Assembly (NCBI RefSeq): GCF_000571935.1
Contig: NZ_ATAX01000024.1
Coordinates: 1-64,000 of the forward strand
Reading direction: 5' to 3'
DNA length: 64,000 bases
Origin: Ruminococcus flavefaciens 007c
GTDB lineage: Bacteria; Bacillota; Clostridia; Oscillospirales; Ruminococcaceae
Positions within the stretch are counted from its first letter, which is position 1, and the number at the start of each line of letters is the position of its first letter. The notes below the pieces were generated by a model. It was not told where the DNA came from. It made no database searches and saw nothing but the letters and a program-made list of their open reading frames with translations. Shown piece by piece: positions 1 to 7,781 of this stretch. The translations under genes were made by a program, and so were the position numbers.

Positions 1-450
1 TTCTTCGTTGTTCTGTATGAACATTTCGCCGCTCTTGGCGTCCTTTTTAAATGCAGGGACCTGACCGTCATCTGTATTGATATAAATAACTGGAAGCTTG
101 CTGAAGTATACCTTGTCCACTGTTTCGTATCCTTCACCGTCAAATTCCTGAACTTCTATCCACCTCTCATAGAATTCTTCTGTAAGGACAAAGCTCTCAG
201 GATCGACCTCGCTGCCGTCCGCAAGGCATCTTATCATGCTTCCTGTCGAATTATTGATCTTCAGAGTCTCTCCGACCTTTAAATATGTTTTGTCGATACT
301 TATCTCAGTGTTTTCTGTTTCTGCTGCAAATACTGTAAGACCTTCCTGTGAAAAGAGCTGACCGCAATTACCTGCGAACATCAGATTTGTACAGGTAAGA
401 GCTGCTGTGGTAAAGCTGAGCATTTTTTTGAGTATTCTTCGATTAGACAA
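1..450 (-). CDS. Secreted CotH-like protein, N-terminal part (3' end outside window)
   Basis: The minus strand reads 150 open codons from a TTG at 450, which sits 8 nt after GGAGG, to the window edge. An internal ATG at 423 is a less well-placed alternative start. The N terminus has basic residues (NRRILKK) followed by a hydrophobic stretch ending in an Ala-rich site near residue 46, as in a secretory signal. The next ~60 residues look like a beta-rich cap. The visible end contains LPVIYINTDDG, which resembles the opening strand of CotH/CotH-kinase proteins; these are often secreted and dockerin-bearing in Ruminococcus. The catalytic half is outside the window, so the family call is tentative and the function open. 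Confidence 0.6.
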   Translation of the reverse strand, partial: MSNRRILKKMLSFTTAALTCTNLMFAGNCGQLFSQEGLTVFAAETENTEISIDKTYLKVGETLKINNSTGSMIRCLADGSEVDPESFVLTEEFYERWIEVQEFDGEGYETVDKVYFSKLPVIYINTDDGQVPAFKKDAKSGEMFIQNNEE

Positions 451-1027
451 TTTCAATTCCTCCTTTTTAATTTAAGCCGTTTCTTTTATCTGTGCATTTC
501 AGAAAAACCATTGCTACAACATATCATCAATCCCCCTATGCAGATATATTTGCTTCTGTTTTATGTTTTATTGGAAGCATTTATGTCCTTTTTTCTAATG
601 ACAAAGTCATTGTAGCATATTTTTTCTACCGAATGCGGATAATTACAGATTTGTAATCGGCAGGCAAATGGCACACGACTAGCTCAATATATTTAATAAG
701 AGCCGCTTTGATTTTGTTAAATATAAAAGAATCTTTACAGCTGTATGATAACATAATCAATCAACATATATAAAGACTTTTTGCAAACAATATCAACGCT
801 TCTGCGTTTTTTGTTATGTTATACAAAAAACAGCAGCCGGAGATATTACTTCTCTGACTGCTCTAATATCTGATCTTTTCATAGATCTCCATTGCTATTG
901 CCACTCCTTGTTCCTCCTGTACACAAGCTCTTTCTCTTATTATACAGGATTATTATTATTAGTGGCTCACTTTTTTATTATCATTTGTGCCATATCTGGC
1001 TCAGTTTTATTTTAGCATACATATTTC
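451..1027. other. Non-coding stretch
   Basis: No convincing gene was found. The stretch is A+T rich and separates the divergent CotH-like gene from the SRAP remnant. A weak imperfect hairpin lies around 828-865. No clear promoter pair was recognised for either neighbour, and hydrophobic open frames here lack a ribosome binding site. Confidence 0.5.
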
Positions 1028-1696
1028 ATGTGTATGTCCCTGAGAATAGAACCTATGGAAATGGCTTAGGTTCTCATAAAGATAAGAAAAATGTCCTTGG
1101 CTCAGCAGATGTCGATAACGCTTGGAAAGAGCCTTATCATGTCCGGTGACTTGTATCCGGCAGATATCGTGCCTGTTCTCGCACCAAATAAATACGGAAA
1201 CATGGCTGTATTTCCTATGGCATGGGGATTTACACATCAGGCTACCCCTAAACTGCTTGCCAACTGTCGCGTAGAGACTGCTGACAGCAAGCCTCTGTGG
1301 AAAGATTCATGGTACAGGAGAAGGTGTGTTATTCCTGCATCATGGTATTATGAATGGGGATATCCTGTATATGAAGACGATAGCCGTAACATGATTGAGC
1401 ATTGCAATACTAAGAAGGTCAAATTCGCCATACAGACCGAAGGCTCAGACATTACATATATAGCAGGATTTTATCGTTATGAGGAGCATGATGGTATGCA
1501 AGTACCGATGTTCACTGTGCTCACCAGAGAAGCTGTTGGCAGTGTAACAGATATTCACGACCGCATGCCTGTCATACTTGATAAGAATAGTCTTCAGGAC
1601 TGGATACGTCCTAACAGAGATCCCAGTACTATAGTTGAGAAAGCACTAACAAACATGGTCTTTGAGCAGTCCTCAGATCTCTTAAGTACTTCTTAA
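1028..1696 (+). pseudogene. SRAP/YedK (HMCES-like) abasic-site protease, nonsense-disrupted
   Basis: SRAP proteins crosslink abasic sites in single-stranded DNA through Cys2. The open part (1091-1696, 201 codons) carries the other family landmarks: NxRxE (Asn58), RRCVIPASWYYEW (Glu88) and HDRMPV (His156). It lacks the obligatory Met-Cys N terminus. In the same frame, ATG-TGT at 1028 gives Met-Cys about 39 residues before the YPAD motif, the expected spacing. A TAG at 1067-1069 separates this from the rest, and the usual MCGR has become MCMS. No good ribosome binding site precedes 1028. I therefore read it as a decayed gene. A protein started at 1091 would lack the catalytic cysteine. A sequencing error at the TAG is the main alternative. 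Confidence 0.7.
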
Positions 1697-1828
1697 TATC
1701 TTTTGCTGTATAATTGAAACAGAAATACCGTGAATGTCAATCAATGTAACGTCATACAGCATTTTTGACAAACCCTCATGAGTACATCTGTATAAATAGC
1801 CTAAATATTATATTTTAAAAATACATGC

Positions 1829-1859
1829 TTGACATTGACGTTACGTCAAGTGATATAAT
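1829..1859 (+). promoter_or_regulatory. MerR-type promoter with 19-bp spacer and palindromic operator
   Basis: TTGACA (1829-1834) and TATAAT (1854-1859) are separated by 19 bp instead of 17. The spacer holds a perfect 7-1-7 palindrome, TTGACGT-T-ACGTCAA (1835-1849). An over-long spacer with a dyad inside it is the hallmark of MerR-family regulated promoters. It drives the three-gene operon starting at 1892. The 9-mer GTAACGTCA at 1746-1754 repeats part of the operator in reverse orientation. No MerR gene lies in the window. Confidence 0.75.
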
Positions 1860-1891
1860 AGTTGCATAAACCAGAAGGAGAAGAAATCAAT

Positions 1892-2569
1892 ATGGGAACT
1901 ACTGAAAAAAATATATCAAAAAACAAAGCACTCATCATTTATATCATTGCTTTTTACACAATATGGGCACTATATGAATTTTTCGGAAAACCTGTCATAA
2001 ATGACCTTATTCCTGGAATAGTCAGTTCAGAGATCGTAAAAGAGGTTGTTATCAAAAATCTTGTATGGATACTTCCGGCAGCACTTCTTGTACATCATTA
2101 CAAAGACGATGTCTATATCGGGCTCAAAGAGATGTTTACGACAAAGGTGAAATGGCTGCATTATCTGCCCGTATTCTTGCTCTTTGTGCTCTATCCTCTT
2201 GTCAGTGCGTATCGTATGAAAGGTTCATTATCTCTAAGCAGCGATTTTGGTGCAGAACAGGTCATAGATTTTTCATTTGTCGGCATCACAGAAGAAATGG
2301 TCTTCCGCGGCTGGCTGCTAAATGCTATAGTCGGCAAGAACAAAAAGAATCAGTGGAAGGCGATACTGCTGAATTCACTGATGTTCGTGGCAATACATAT
2401 CCCGACATGGACCATGCAAGGCATACTGGGAGATGCTTTTCTTCACTTCGGTTTTGTTTATATCATCATTCTGAGTATCATATTCAGTATAACTTTTTTG
2501 AAAAGCAGAAATATTCTCATTCCCGTGGCTCTGCACATGATATGGGATTTTCTGCTGAATATGTTCTGA
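1892..2569 (+). CDS. CPBP-family intramembrane metalloprotease
   Basis: A 225-residue polytopic membrane protein. The CPBP (CaaX protease / bacteriocin-processing, Abi) motifs are intact: EEMVFR at 134-139, a motif-2 His at 169 (AIHIPT), and HMIWD with His215 and Asp219. These residues bind the catalytic metal within the membrane. Known family members cleave prenylated proteins, process or give immunity to bacteriocins, or act as anti-sigma proteases; which applies here cannot be told. The ATG at 1892 follows AGAAGGAG; an upstream in-frame TTG at 1862 overlaps the promoter's start region and is rejected. First gene of an operon with a gluzincin and an alpha/beta hydrolase, behind the MerR-type promoter. 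Confidence 0.85.
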   Translation: MGTTEKNISKNKALIIYIIAFYTIWALYEFFGKPVINDLIPGIVSSEIVKEVVIKNLVWILPAALLVHHYKDDVYIGLKEMFTTKVKWLHYLPVFLLFVLYPLVSAYRMKGSLSLSSDFGAEQVIDFSFVGITEEMVFRGWLLNAIVGKNKKNQWKAILLNSLMFVAIHIPTWTMQGILGDAFLHFGFVYIIILSIIFSITFLKSRNILIPVALHMIWDFLLNMF

Positions 2570-2651
2570 TGAATGTAGCAGAACTGAAAAACATAAACGG
2601 AGTCTGCAAAACTCACGGACGATACTGTAAACAAAAGGAGACGAAATAAAT

Positions 2652-3401
2652 ATGAAAATAAAATCAAAGAAAAAGAAAATCATATTATGCTGTTGCATTT
2701 CTTTGATACTGCTGTTGTTATTGGCGGCTGTCTATATTTTTCAATTTACGGGGTTAGGATATCGAATGTCAGTTCCGTACCGCAGTTCCTTTGAAAAAGT
2801 AGCAGATAATATTTATGTCAACAAAAACTATTCCGGTAATATCAAAGAAGCTATTCAGCTCACGGAAGAAGCATTGGAACGGGACAGAGCATTTTTCGGA
2901 GAATTACAATGTACCGATACAACGATCATAATTTTCTGCGATGATGATAAGCTGCTTTCAAAGCTTGACGGAGATCATGATACGAAAACCTCATATACGA
3001 AGAAAAACTACATTTCTGTTTCAGATGAATACCTTAATATCGACATAATAGCACATGAACTCACTCATGCAGAGCTGCACACTCGTCTTAATGTGAAAGC
3101 ACTGAAAAGTATTCCCACATGGTTTGATGAGGGACTTGCCACGCAAAATGATTATCGTGAGCAATATGGGCTGAAGGCGTGGATTGAACAGACTTATAAC
3201 GGAAAAAACACGGTTCCCCTTGAAGATATGGATACAGGTTCTGAATTTTATGCAGATCCTTTAGAGGACAGGCGTTTCCGTTATCTGAATGCGAAACATG
3301 AGGTAAGCGTTTGGATGGATACGCATCAGCAGAAAGGCTTGCTGGAATTACTCGATAAACTGAACAAAGGCAAAGACTTTGATTCCGTTTATTCCAGATA
3401 A
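2652..3401 (+). CDS. Membrane-anchored gluzincin metallopeptidase (peptidase-MA like)
   Basis: A 249-residue protein with a Lys-rich N terminus and one hydrophobic segment (about residues 10-33), consistent with an uncleaved anchor and an outside catalytic domain. The zinc site is visible: HELTH at 135-139 (HExxH) and a third ligand, Glu160, in WFDEGLA, which is the gluzincin / peptidase-MA arrangement. It is shorter than most peptidases of the group, so it may be a minimal catalytic domain. The start has AAAGGAG about 10 nt upstream. It lies 82 nt after the CPBP gene and 62 nt before the hydrolase, so co-transcription is likely. The substrate is unknown. Confidence 0.75.
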   Translation: MKIKSKKKKIILCCCISLILLLLLAAVYIFQFTGLGYRMSVPYRSSFEKVADNIYVNKNYSGNIKEAIQLTEEALERDRAFFGELQCTDTTIIIFCDDDKLLSKLDGDHDTKTSYTKKNYISVSDEYLNIDIIAHELTHAELHTRLNVKALKSIPTWFDEGLATQNDYREQYGLKAWIEQTYNGKNTVPLEDMDTGSEFYADPLEDRRFRYLNAKHEVSVWMDTHQQKGLLELLDKLNKGKDFDSVYSR

Positions 3402-3463
3402 TTCTTAGTTTCACAGAGTCATTGGCTCAGAAATCATTTGATAATTCATAAAAGGAGATTATT

Positions 3464-4518
3464 ATGAAAAAAGTAATAAAAAAGGTCTTTAAGGTGATCG
3501 GCCGGATGTTCCTTGTTCTGCTGATTCTCTTTGTTATTTTAACGATCATCTTCGCCTTCATGAAAAAGTCATTGCGTCAAAAGAATATGGATATTCTTAA
3601 AGCGGACGGCTTCGTTAATCTTGTTTCCGCAGGCGACTTCGACATGAACGTAAATATCTTCGGTGACGGGAAGTATAAGATCATTTCAATGCCTGGAAGC
3701 TGGGATGCCACCTTACCTATTGAAATGAAGAAACTATCCGGGTATCTCGATGATGATATATCTATTGTTGCTGTGACCCGTCCGGGCTACGGCATATCGG
3801 GCGAGACAAAAAAGATGTCACAACAGAGTATATAGTTGAAAGCACACGTACCGCATTGAAAAACGCAGGTGTCGAAGCACCATACATACTTATGGCTCAT
3901 TCCATGAGCGGCCCATATGTGACATACTGGGAGAACAAATATCCCGAAGAAGTATCGGGAGTTATATTTAATAACAGCATCAGCTCTGCTAATGAAGAAA
4001 TGCCTGAAGAAGGCCTTCCGAAATTCATGCGGGATGCAGCCGTTACAATCGGCACGTTTGCGAACAATACGGGCTGGACGACAGTGAAGAATGCTTTATT
4101 TGCAGAAGAATATGACGAGTACGGCGAATACTCAAAAGACGCTCTGGCATTCGAGAAGGCATCTGTCCCCAATTACGGAGAAGTAAGGAACTACAATGTC
4201 AATATGAGAACAGCGTGGGATTCCATACAGGCAAACGACATTCCTAAGGTGTACATAACAAACGATTATGAAACGCTTGAAGATGCAAGAGAATACCTGA
4301 TGTTCCTCTACGGCGAGGTCGATGAAGAACTTGCGCAGGAGCTTTTTGAAGAAAGCCAAAGTGAAGAGCATAAAGAACACAGGAAAAAAATAAGTGAATA
4401 CTGTAAGAGCCTCGGCAACTGCGAAGAAGTGAATATCCCCGCAAGTCATGAAATATCCGACCAGAAACCGGAAGAATTCGTAAAGGAAATTGAAAAGCTG
4501 ATAGACAGAATAAAATGA
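3464..4518 (+). pseudogene. Alpha/beta hydrolase interrupted by a -1 frameshift (broken gene or programmed frameshift)
   Basis: Two frames together encode one hydrolase. Frame one (3464-3835) gives an N-terminal membrane anchor (residues ~10-32) and RPGYGISGET, typical of the fold. Frame two continues with the nucleophile elbow AHSMSG and the rest of the domain to 4518. The join lies at a run of six A (3808-3813). The heptamer A-AAA-AAG (3808-3814) is in exactly the phase that permits -1 tandem slippage, and after the slip the reading continues GETKKDVTTEYIVE without loss. A one-base deletion (7 A to 6 A) would give the same picture. A catalytic Ser and membrane anchoring are expected; the substrate is unknown. 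Third gene of the MerR-promoter operon. Confidence 0.7.
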
Positions 4519-4531
4519 TATAGTTATGACA

Positions 4532-4565
4532 GCCACTGCCCCGCATTGGGGCAGTGCTTATTTAT
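4532..4565 (+). terminator. Rho-independent terminator after the hydrolase
   Basis: Perfect 9-bp stem CACTGCCCC (4534-4542) / GGGGCAGTG (4548-4556) with a 5-nt loop and a T-rich tail. Confidence 0.85.
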
Positions 4566-4696
4566 GTAACTATTATCACAAGACAAAAGTCATCACAGCC
4601 TGTTGTGTGATTTCTGTCTTATGCAATAAAAATCATTCATGCCTTTTTAAGTTGATCAATGCCTTAATAACTAAAGGCCAACAAACTGTATACGTA

Positions 4697-4725
4697 TTGA
4701 TAATCTGCATCATATATGTTATAAT
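4697..4725 (+). promoter_or_regulatory. Promoter of the macrodomain remnant
   Basis: TTGATA (4697-4702), 17-bp spacer, TATAAT (4720-4725). It would still transcribe the truncated gene at 4759. Confidence 0.7.
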
Positions 4726-4758
4726 TGTATAAATCAGTGCGAAACGGAGGTTGCTTGT

Positions 4759-4965
4759 ATGCCTTTCAGAATCATAAGGAACGATAAAACAAAGATCAAA
4801 GCCGATACCATAGTAAACGCTGCAAATGCATCATTGCTGGGCGGAGGCGGAGTTGACGGTGCTATACATCATGCGGCAGGTCCTGAATTGCTGGCGGAAT
4901 GCAGAACTCTCGGCGGCTGCAGAACAGGAGAAGCCGGAACTGCCATATCCGCAAGGCCAGAATAG
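4759..4965 (+). pseudogene. Truncated macrodomain (ADP-ribose deacetylase family)
   Basis: The first ~58 residues match the start of a stand-alone macrodomain of the YmdB/MacroD type: [19 protein letters not shown], then the [15 protein letters not shown] segment and TGEA. These form the ADP-ribose binding site. An intact protein would be roughly 170-260 residues. Here the family match stops at about 4937 and 10 unrelated residues (GTAISARPE region) lead to a stop. Those last codons are the antisense of a methyltransferase gene. Promoter and ribosome binding site (GGAGG) are intact, so a short product may be made, but most of the fold is missing. Confidence 0.8.
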
Positions 4966-5438
4966 TTTTTCGATATACTTAGAAACAAAGATTTCTCGAC
5001 ATCAGTAAGATAAGGAATCGTTTGAATCTGATTGATCAAATTTTTACGAATATCCTGTGCTGATGGCATTGTTTCATCGTCTTCCGCTAAAAGTTGATAC
5101 CGGACATAAGGTGGGTTCGTAATCACCAAATCCCATCCTTCGTTAGTAACTAATTCAGGGGTTTTGAATGCATCACCGTTTACTATAGTTGCATTTGGAA
5201 CTCTTTCAGTGCAATCTTTGGCGACTGTCTCGTCGATTTCGACTCCAAGCATTAGTGGAACTGAAGTGCAATGTTGAACGGACATAAGCATATCTCTGAT
5301 TCCTACCATCGGATCGACAACTGTTTTCCACTCTTGATTCTTTGGTAATAATGAGAAGAGCATATCTGCCACTTTTTTACCTGAGAAATATTGACCAAAA
5401 CGTTTTTTATGTAATGCATTGAATTGAGTTTTGCTCAT
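4935..5438 (-). pseudogene. N-terminal fragment of an N6-adenine DNA methyltransferase
   Basis: Read on the minus strand from ATG 5438. It contains the SAM-binding motif I region (VVDPMVGIRDML) and the catalytic motif IV NPPYVRY of gamma-class adenine methyltransferases such as Type I/IIG or Eco57I-like enzymes. After [10 protein letters not shown], at about 4935, similarity ends and the frame continues to 4869 through the antisense of the macrodomain remnant. The target-recognition and C-terminal parts are gone. Motif I is also poor (G-I-R where G-x-G is usual). It is most likely the remnant of a restriction-modification system. Confidence 0.75.
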
Positions 5439-5702
5439 ATAATTTCACCATCCATTACGATAAAGGAGTTATATACGGTACAGAAAGAAATTATCGACAG
5501 GGATACTTACCGAAAGATCAAGAAAATGAACCGAGAGGAGCTGACAAAGTTCATTCTCCAGTACGGGGATGAGCTGATCGGAGAACAGGGGAAAACAATT
5601 GACCTTTCGGCTCTTGAAGCAGAGCTGAGCAAGATCAAGGGTATCGGTGGTAAGCGCCTTGAGGAGATTATGGTCGTTATTGAGAAATTCTTAGAAGAAT
5701 AA
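5424..5702 (+). CDS. Small hypothetical protein with a helix-hairpin-helix-like C terminus
   Basis: Up to 92 residues. The last ~30 residues (LSKIKGIGGKRLEEIM) resemble a helix-hairpin-helix, a motif that usually contacts DNA. The start is unclear. ATG 5424 overlaps the methyltransferase start codon on the other strand. A good AAAGGAG at 5462-5468 has no start codon at proper distance. ATG 5527 would give 58 residues (MNREELTKF...). It may itself have lost its 5' end in the rearrangement that truncated its neighbours. A terminator follows directly. Confidence 0.5.
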   Translation: MSFAHIISPSITIKELYTVQKEIIDRDTYRKIKKMNREELTKFILQYGDELIGEQGKTIDLSALEAELSKIKGIGGKRLEEIMVVIEKFLEE

Positions 5703-5720
5703 ATATATCAAAGACTTATT

Positions 5721-5745
5721 GGACGGCATAACGCCGTCCTTAAAA
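5721..5745 (+). terminator. Rho-independent terminator
   Basis: GGACGGC (5721-5727) / GCCGTCC (5733-5739), 5-nt loop, followed by TTAAAATT. Ends the small HhH-like gene. Confidence 0.75.
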
Positions 5746-5852
5746 TTATAATAGTATCTGGAGAATATCCGTGTGATTTCGTTGGAAAATATGTGATTTT
5801 TACGCGTTTTTTAGTACAAATATCGAATTTACATCGTATTCGGAATATAAGA

Positions 5853-5894
5853 AAAACGCCTGAAAATCGGTATAAACCGATAATCAGGCGTTTT
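5853..5894 (-). terminator. Terminator downstream of tRNA-Leu
   Basis: AAAACGCCTGA (5853-5863) pairs with TCAGGCGTTTT (5884-5894), with an inner ATCGG/CCGAT helix. On the minus strand it is followed by a T run and lies just 3' of the tRNA. It is symmetric enough to act on plus transcripts too. Confidence 0.75.
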
Positions 5895-5903
5895 GTTATT
5901 TAG

Positions 5904-5985
5904 TGCGGGTGACAGGACTTGAACCTGCACACCTTACGGCATTAGAACCTAAATCTAACGTGTCTGCCAATTTCACCACACCCGC
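5904..5985 (-). tRNA. tRNA-Leu (anticodon UAG)
   Basis: Acceptor stem GCGGGTG/CACCCGC, D-arm GTGGTGAAATTGGCAGAC, anticodon arm TTAGA-TTTAGGT-TCTAA giving anticodon UAG, a long class II variable arm and T-arm GGTTCAAGTCC. Discriminator A; CCA is not encoded. The 82-nt length fits tRNA-Leu. Confidence 0.93.
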
Positions 5986-6117
5986 ATATATAACTCTTAA
6001 AAAAACATATATATTTTATTTAAGAGTTTTTGTGATATAAAATCCTGAAAGCTCAGTTTTGGGGTTCATTCAAATGTTTATTGCTTAAAGAACGGAAAAA
6101 GGTACGCTATAAGAATA

Positions 6118-6624
6118 TTATAATTCATCCATTTTTTCTGAATTATTATTATTTTTCTTTAACTCTTCAAGCTGCTGAGTATATGGATCTTTTATATTCC
6201 ACTGATCTCTGTCAATAACCTGATTTATAAAGCGTGAATTAAAATAGGGAAAGCCGTATTGCTTTTCAAGCCATCTATACTTTCTGTTTGCAATAATAGT
6301 ACATACTCCGCAAGCTATAGCTATCGGCGTGCAAAGTATCGCAAATGCTGAAAAGAACAAGTCGATTAATGCAATCAGCGGAGCAAGAGCTGCAAACAGG
6401 TCATTTTTCTTGTATGCTCCCATAAAACCTGTAAATATTACACCGGCATTAATAATAATCAGTGCGAAATATGATGGGTCAAAAAGAGATAATATCATGA
6501 AGTATATTGAACCGAAAAGTGAGACTCCATATAAGCCAAGGTAAATTATAGAGACAACGTTGTATACTTTCTTACATTTTGCCAGTGAAATACGATTATG
6601 TGCCAGTTCTTGTTCAAAGTCCAT
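6118..6624 (-). CDS. Hypothetical polytopic membrane protein
   Basis: 168 residues with about four hydrophobic segments (approximately 21-47, 50-70, 76-97 and 98-110). A hydrophilic C-terminal tail of ~55 residues ends in a poly-Asn patch (KKNNNNSEKMDEL). Not recognised as a named family. GAGGTG precedes ATG 6624, and a consensus minus-strand promoter lies 43 nt upstream, so the gene appears real and monocistronic. Function unknown. Confidence 0.7.
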   Translation of the reverse strand: MDFEQELAHNRISLAKCKKVYNVVSIIYLGLYGVSLFGSIYFMILSLFDPSYFALIIINAGVIFTGFMGAYKKNDLFAALAPLIALIDLFFSAFAILCTPIAIACGVCTIIANRKYRWLEKQYGFPYFNSRFINQVIDRDQWNIKDPYTQQLEELKKNNNNSEKMDEL

Positions 6625-6666
6625 GCAAACACCTCATTCATTGAAAAAGTGAAAGTAACAATAAAT

Positions 6667-6695
6667 ATTATACATTTTAATTGACAGTTTGTCAA
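6667..6695 (-). promoter_or_regulatory. Promoter of the membrane protein gene
   Basis: On the minus strand TTGACA (6695-6690), 17 bp, TATAAT (6672-6667). Confidence 0.8.
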
Positions 6696-6855
6696 GCATA
6701 AATTAATATGGCTTCTTAGAATATATCTGCAAATTATTTGAAAGAAGAATCTCATTTTGATCGTGTCAGTGAAATTGATTTTAACACAATTTTATGAAAA
6801 GCATCGGAAAGTAACATCTCATCAAGGGAGCAGGTAATATATCCATCTGCAAACA

Positions 6856-6890
6856 AATAAAAAGAGGAGCAGAACTCCTCTTTCATTTAA
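6856..6890 (-). terminator. Terminator of the Cys-rich protein gene
   Basis: AAAGAGGAG (6861-6869) / CTCCTCTTT (6875-6883) with a 5-nt loop; T run on the minus strand, just past the stop codon at 6899. Confidence 0.85.
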
Positions 6891-6898
6891 ATCTGTAA

Positions 6899-7369
6899 TT
6901 ATTCTGATTGAGCATTGTTTTCGGCTGCATTACCTGCTTCTTTAGCGTTTTCAGCAGAAGCTTCCTTCTCTTCCTTCGGCTCTGAATCATTATTCTGTTC
7001 CGGAGCAGGCGCAACAGCTGCCTCAGTTGGTTTATTCTGAGCAGGCGTTTTTTCCTTGGATTTATTGTCCTTATCATCGCTTGCTTTCTTCTCAGCTGCT
7101 TCTTTTTCTGTACGATCGCCCTTTGATTCGATATAAAGATCGTCATCAGCGATACTTCCAACAAATCTGAGCTGTTTTACAGGAATTCTCTTGAGGGGAG
7201 AATAAATGAACGCTTTGCATGAATAGTTCTGTTCAACGAGACCTCTTTTTTCACAGAGTACTCGGTTGCCGTCCTTGGTACGTTTGCCAAAAGAGCAGTA
7301 ATCACACTTTGGCTCAATTTTCTTATCGAAATATTTAGCTCCACCTTGGAAAAATGAGAATAAACCCAT
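6899..7369 (-). CDS. Hypothetical protein with Cys-rich head and acidic low-complexity tail
   Basis: 156 residues. The first ~70 residues contain four cysteines in CDYC, LCEKRG and YSCKAF, a plausible zinc or Fe-S knuckle, followed by a conserved-looking IYSPLKRIPVK segment. From about residue 80 the chain is low complexity, rich in Glu, Lys, Ala, Asn and Pro, and likely disordered. The head resembles small uncharacterised Oscillospiraceae proteins. No signal peptide, so it is probably cytoplasmic. It has its own promoter and terminator. Function unknown. Confidence 0.7.
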   Translation of the reverse strand: MGLFSFFQGGAKYFDKKIEPKCDYCSFGKRTKDGNRVLCEKRGLVEQNYSCKAFIYSPLKRIPVKQLRFVGSIADDDLYIESKGDRTEKEAAEKKASDDKDNKSKEKTPAQNKPTEAAVAPAPEQNNDSEPKEEKEASAENAKEAGNAAENNAQSE

Positions 7370-7400
7370 TAAAAATCACCTCAAAAAATAATCTAAAAAT

Positions 7401-7429
7401 AGTATATCACAAATAAATTATTTTGTCCA
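7401..7429 (-). promoter_or_regulatory. Promoter of the Cys-rich protein gene
   Basis: Minus strand TGGACA (7429-7424), 17 bp, TATACT (7406-7401), 32 nt before the start codon. Confidence 0.7.
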
Positions 7430-7569
7430 GTGATTTTTGAAAAATTATATATTTATTTCAAAATGCTGAGTCTGGATTGGTGCATTTTAACAAATAATAA
7501 AGGAAGAATATGTGATAAAAAAACAATATTATATCATTATGATTTTTAGTCTCTACTAACAAGATGCAA

Positions 7570-7598
7570 TTGACAAATAAATAACAAAGTGATAAAAT
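7570..7598 (+). promoter_or_regulatory. Promoter of the hydrogenase-maturation operon
   Basis: TTGACA (7570-7575), 17-bp spacer, TAAAAT (7593-7598). Transcription should begin near 7605, giving a leader of about 177 nt before the first start codon. The stretch 7430-7569 before it shows nothing else. Confidence 0.8.
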
Positions 7599-7604
7599 AT
7601 AAAT

Positions 7605-7750
7605 AGCGGAAGACAGGATTTATTCTGCCTTTGGCTTATAATTCCTATTGTTTTCGGACAGCTGGGTGAGAACCTTGCTATCGGATGGCAGTTATTGTGA
7701 CATATTTTATATATGCAGATATTCTCCGTCCGTTTATGGGCGGATTTTTT
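7605..7750 (+). ncRNA. Structured 5' leader with terminator and antiterminator (candidate riboswitch, class unassigned)
   Basis: Predicted by eye. An outer helix GAAGACA (7609-7615) / TGTTTTC (7649-7655) encloses a long imperfect hairpin (AGGA/TCCT, TTAT/ATAA, GCC/GGC). Next is a GNRA-capped hairpin (7660-7679, loop GAGA). A strong terminator follows: TCCGTCC (7725-7731) / GGGCGGA (7738-7744) plus six T. CGGATGG (7682-7688) can instead pair with CCGTCCG (7726-7732), which destroys the terminator. Such mutually exclusive pairing is how transcription-attenuating riboswitches work. I do not recognise a known aptamer class. The downstream genes serve [FeFe] hydrogenase maturation. Confidence 0.65.
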
Positions 7751-7781
7751 GTTAACTGCTTTTTTATCGAAAGGAGGAGAA

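Noticed and set aside
892..1149. Hydrophobic open frame overlapping the SRAP remnant.
   Set aside because: No binding site or promoter; it overlaps the better-supported SRAP frame.
5990..6032. Inverted repeat AACTCTTAAA ... TTTAAGAGTT upstream of tRNA-Leu.
   Set aside because: Weak A+T stem with no gene to terminate on the plus strand; no function assigned.
7663..7680. GGGTGAGAACC resembles the conserved T-box string AGGGUGGNACCGCG.
   Set aside because: The leader is too short, has no specifier stem, and no synthetase or amino-acid transport gene follows. A GNRA hairpin explains it better.
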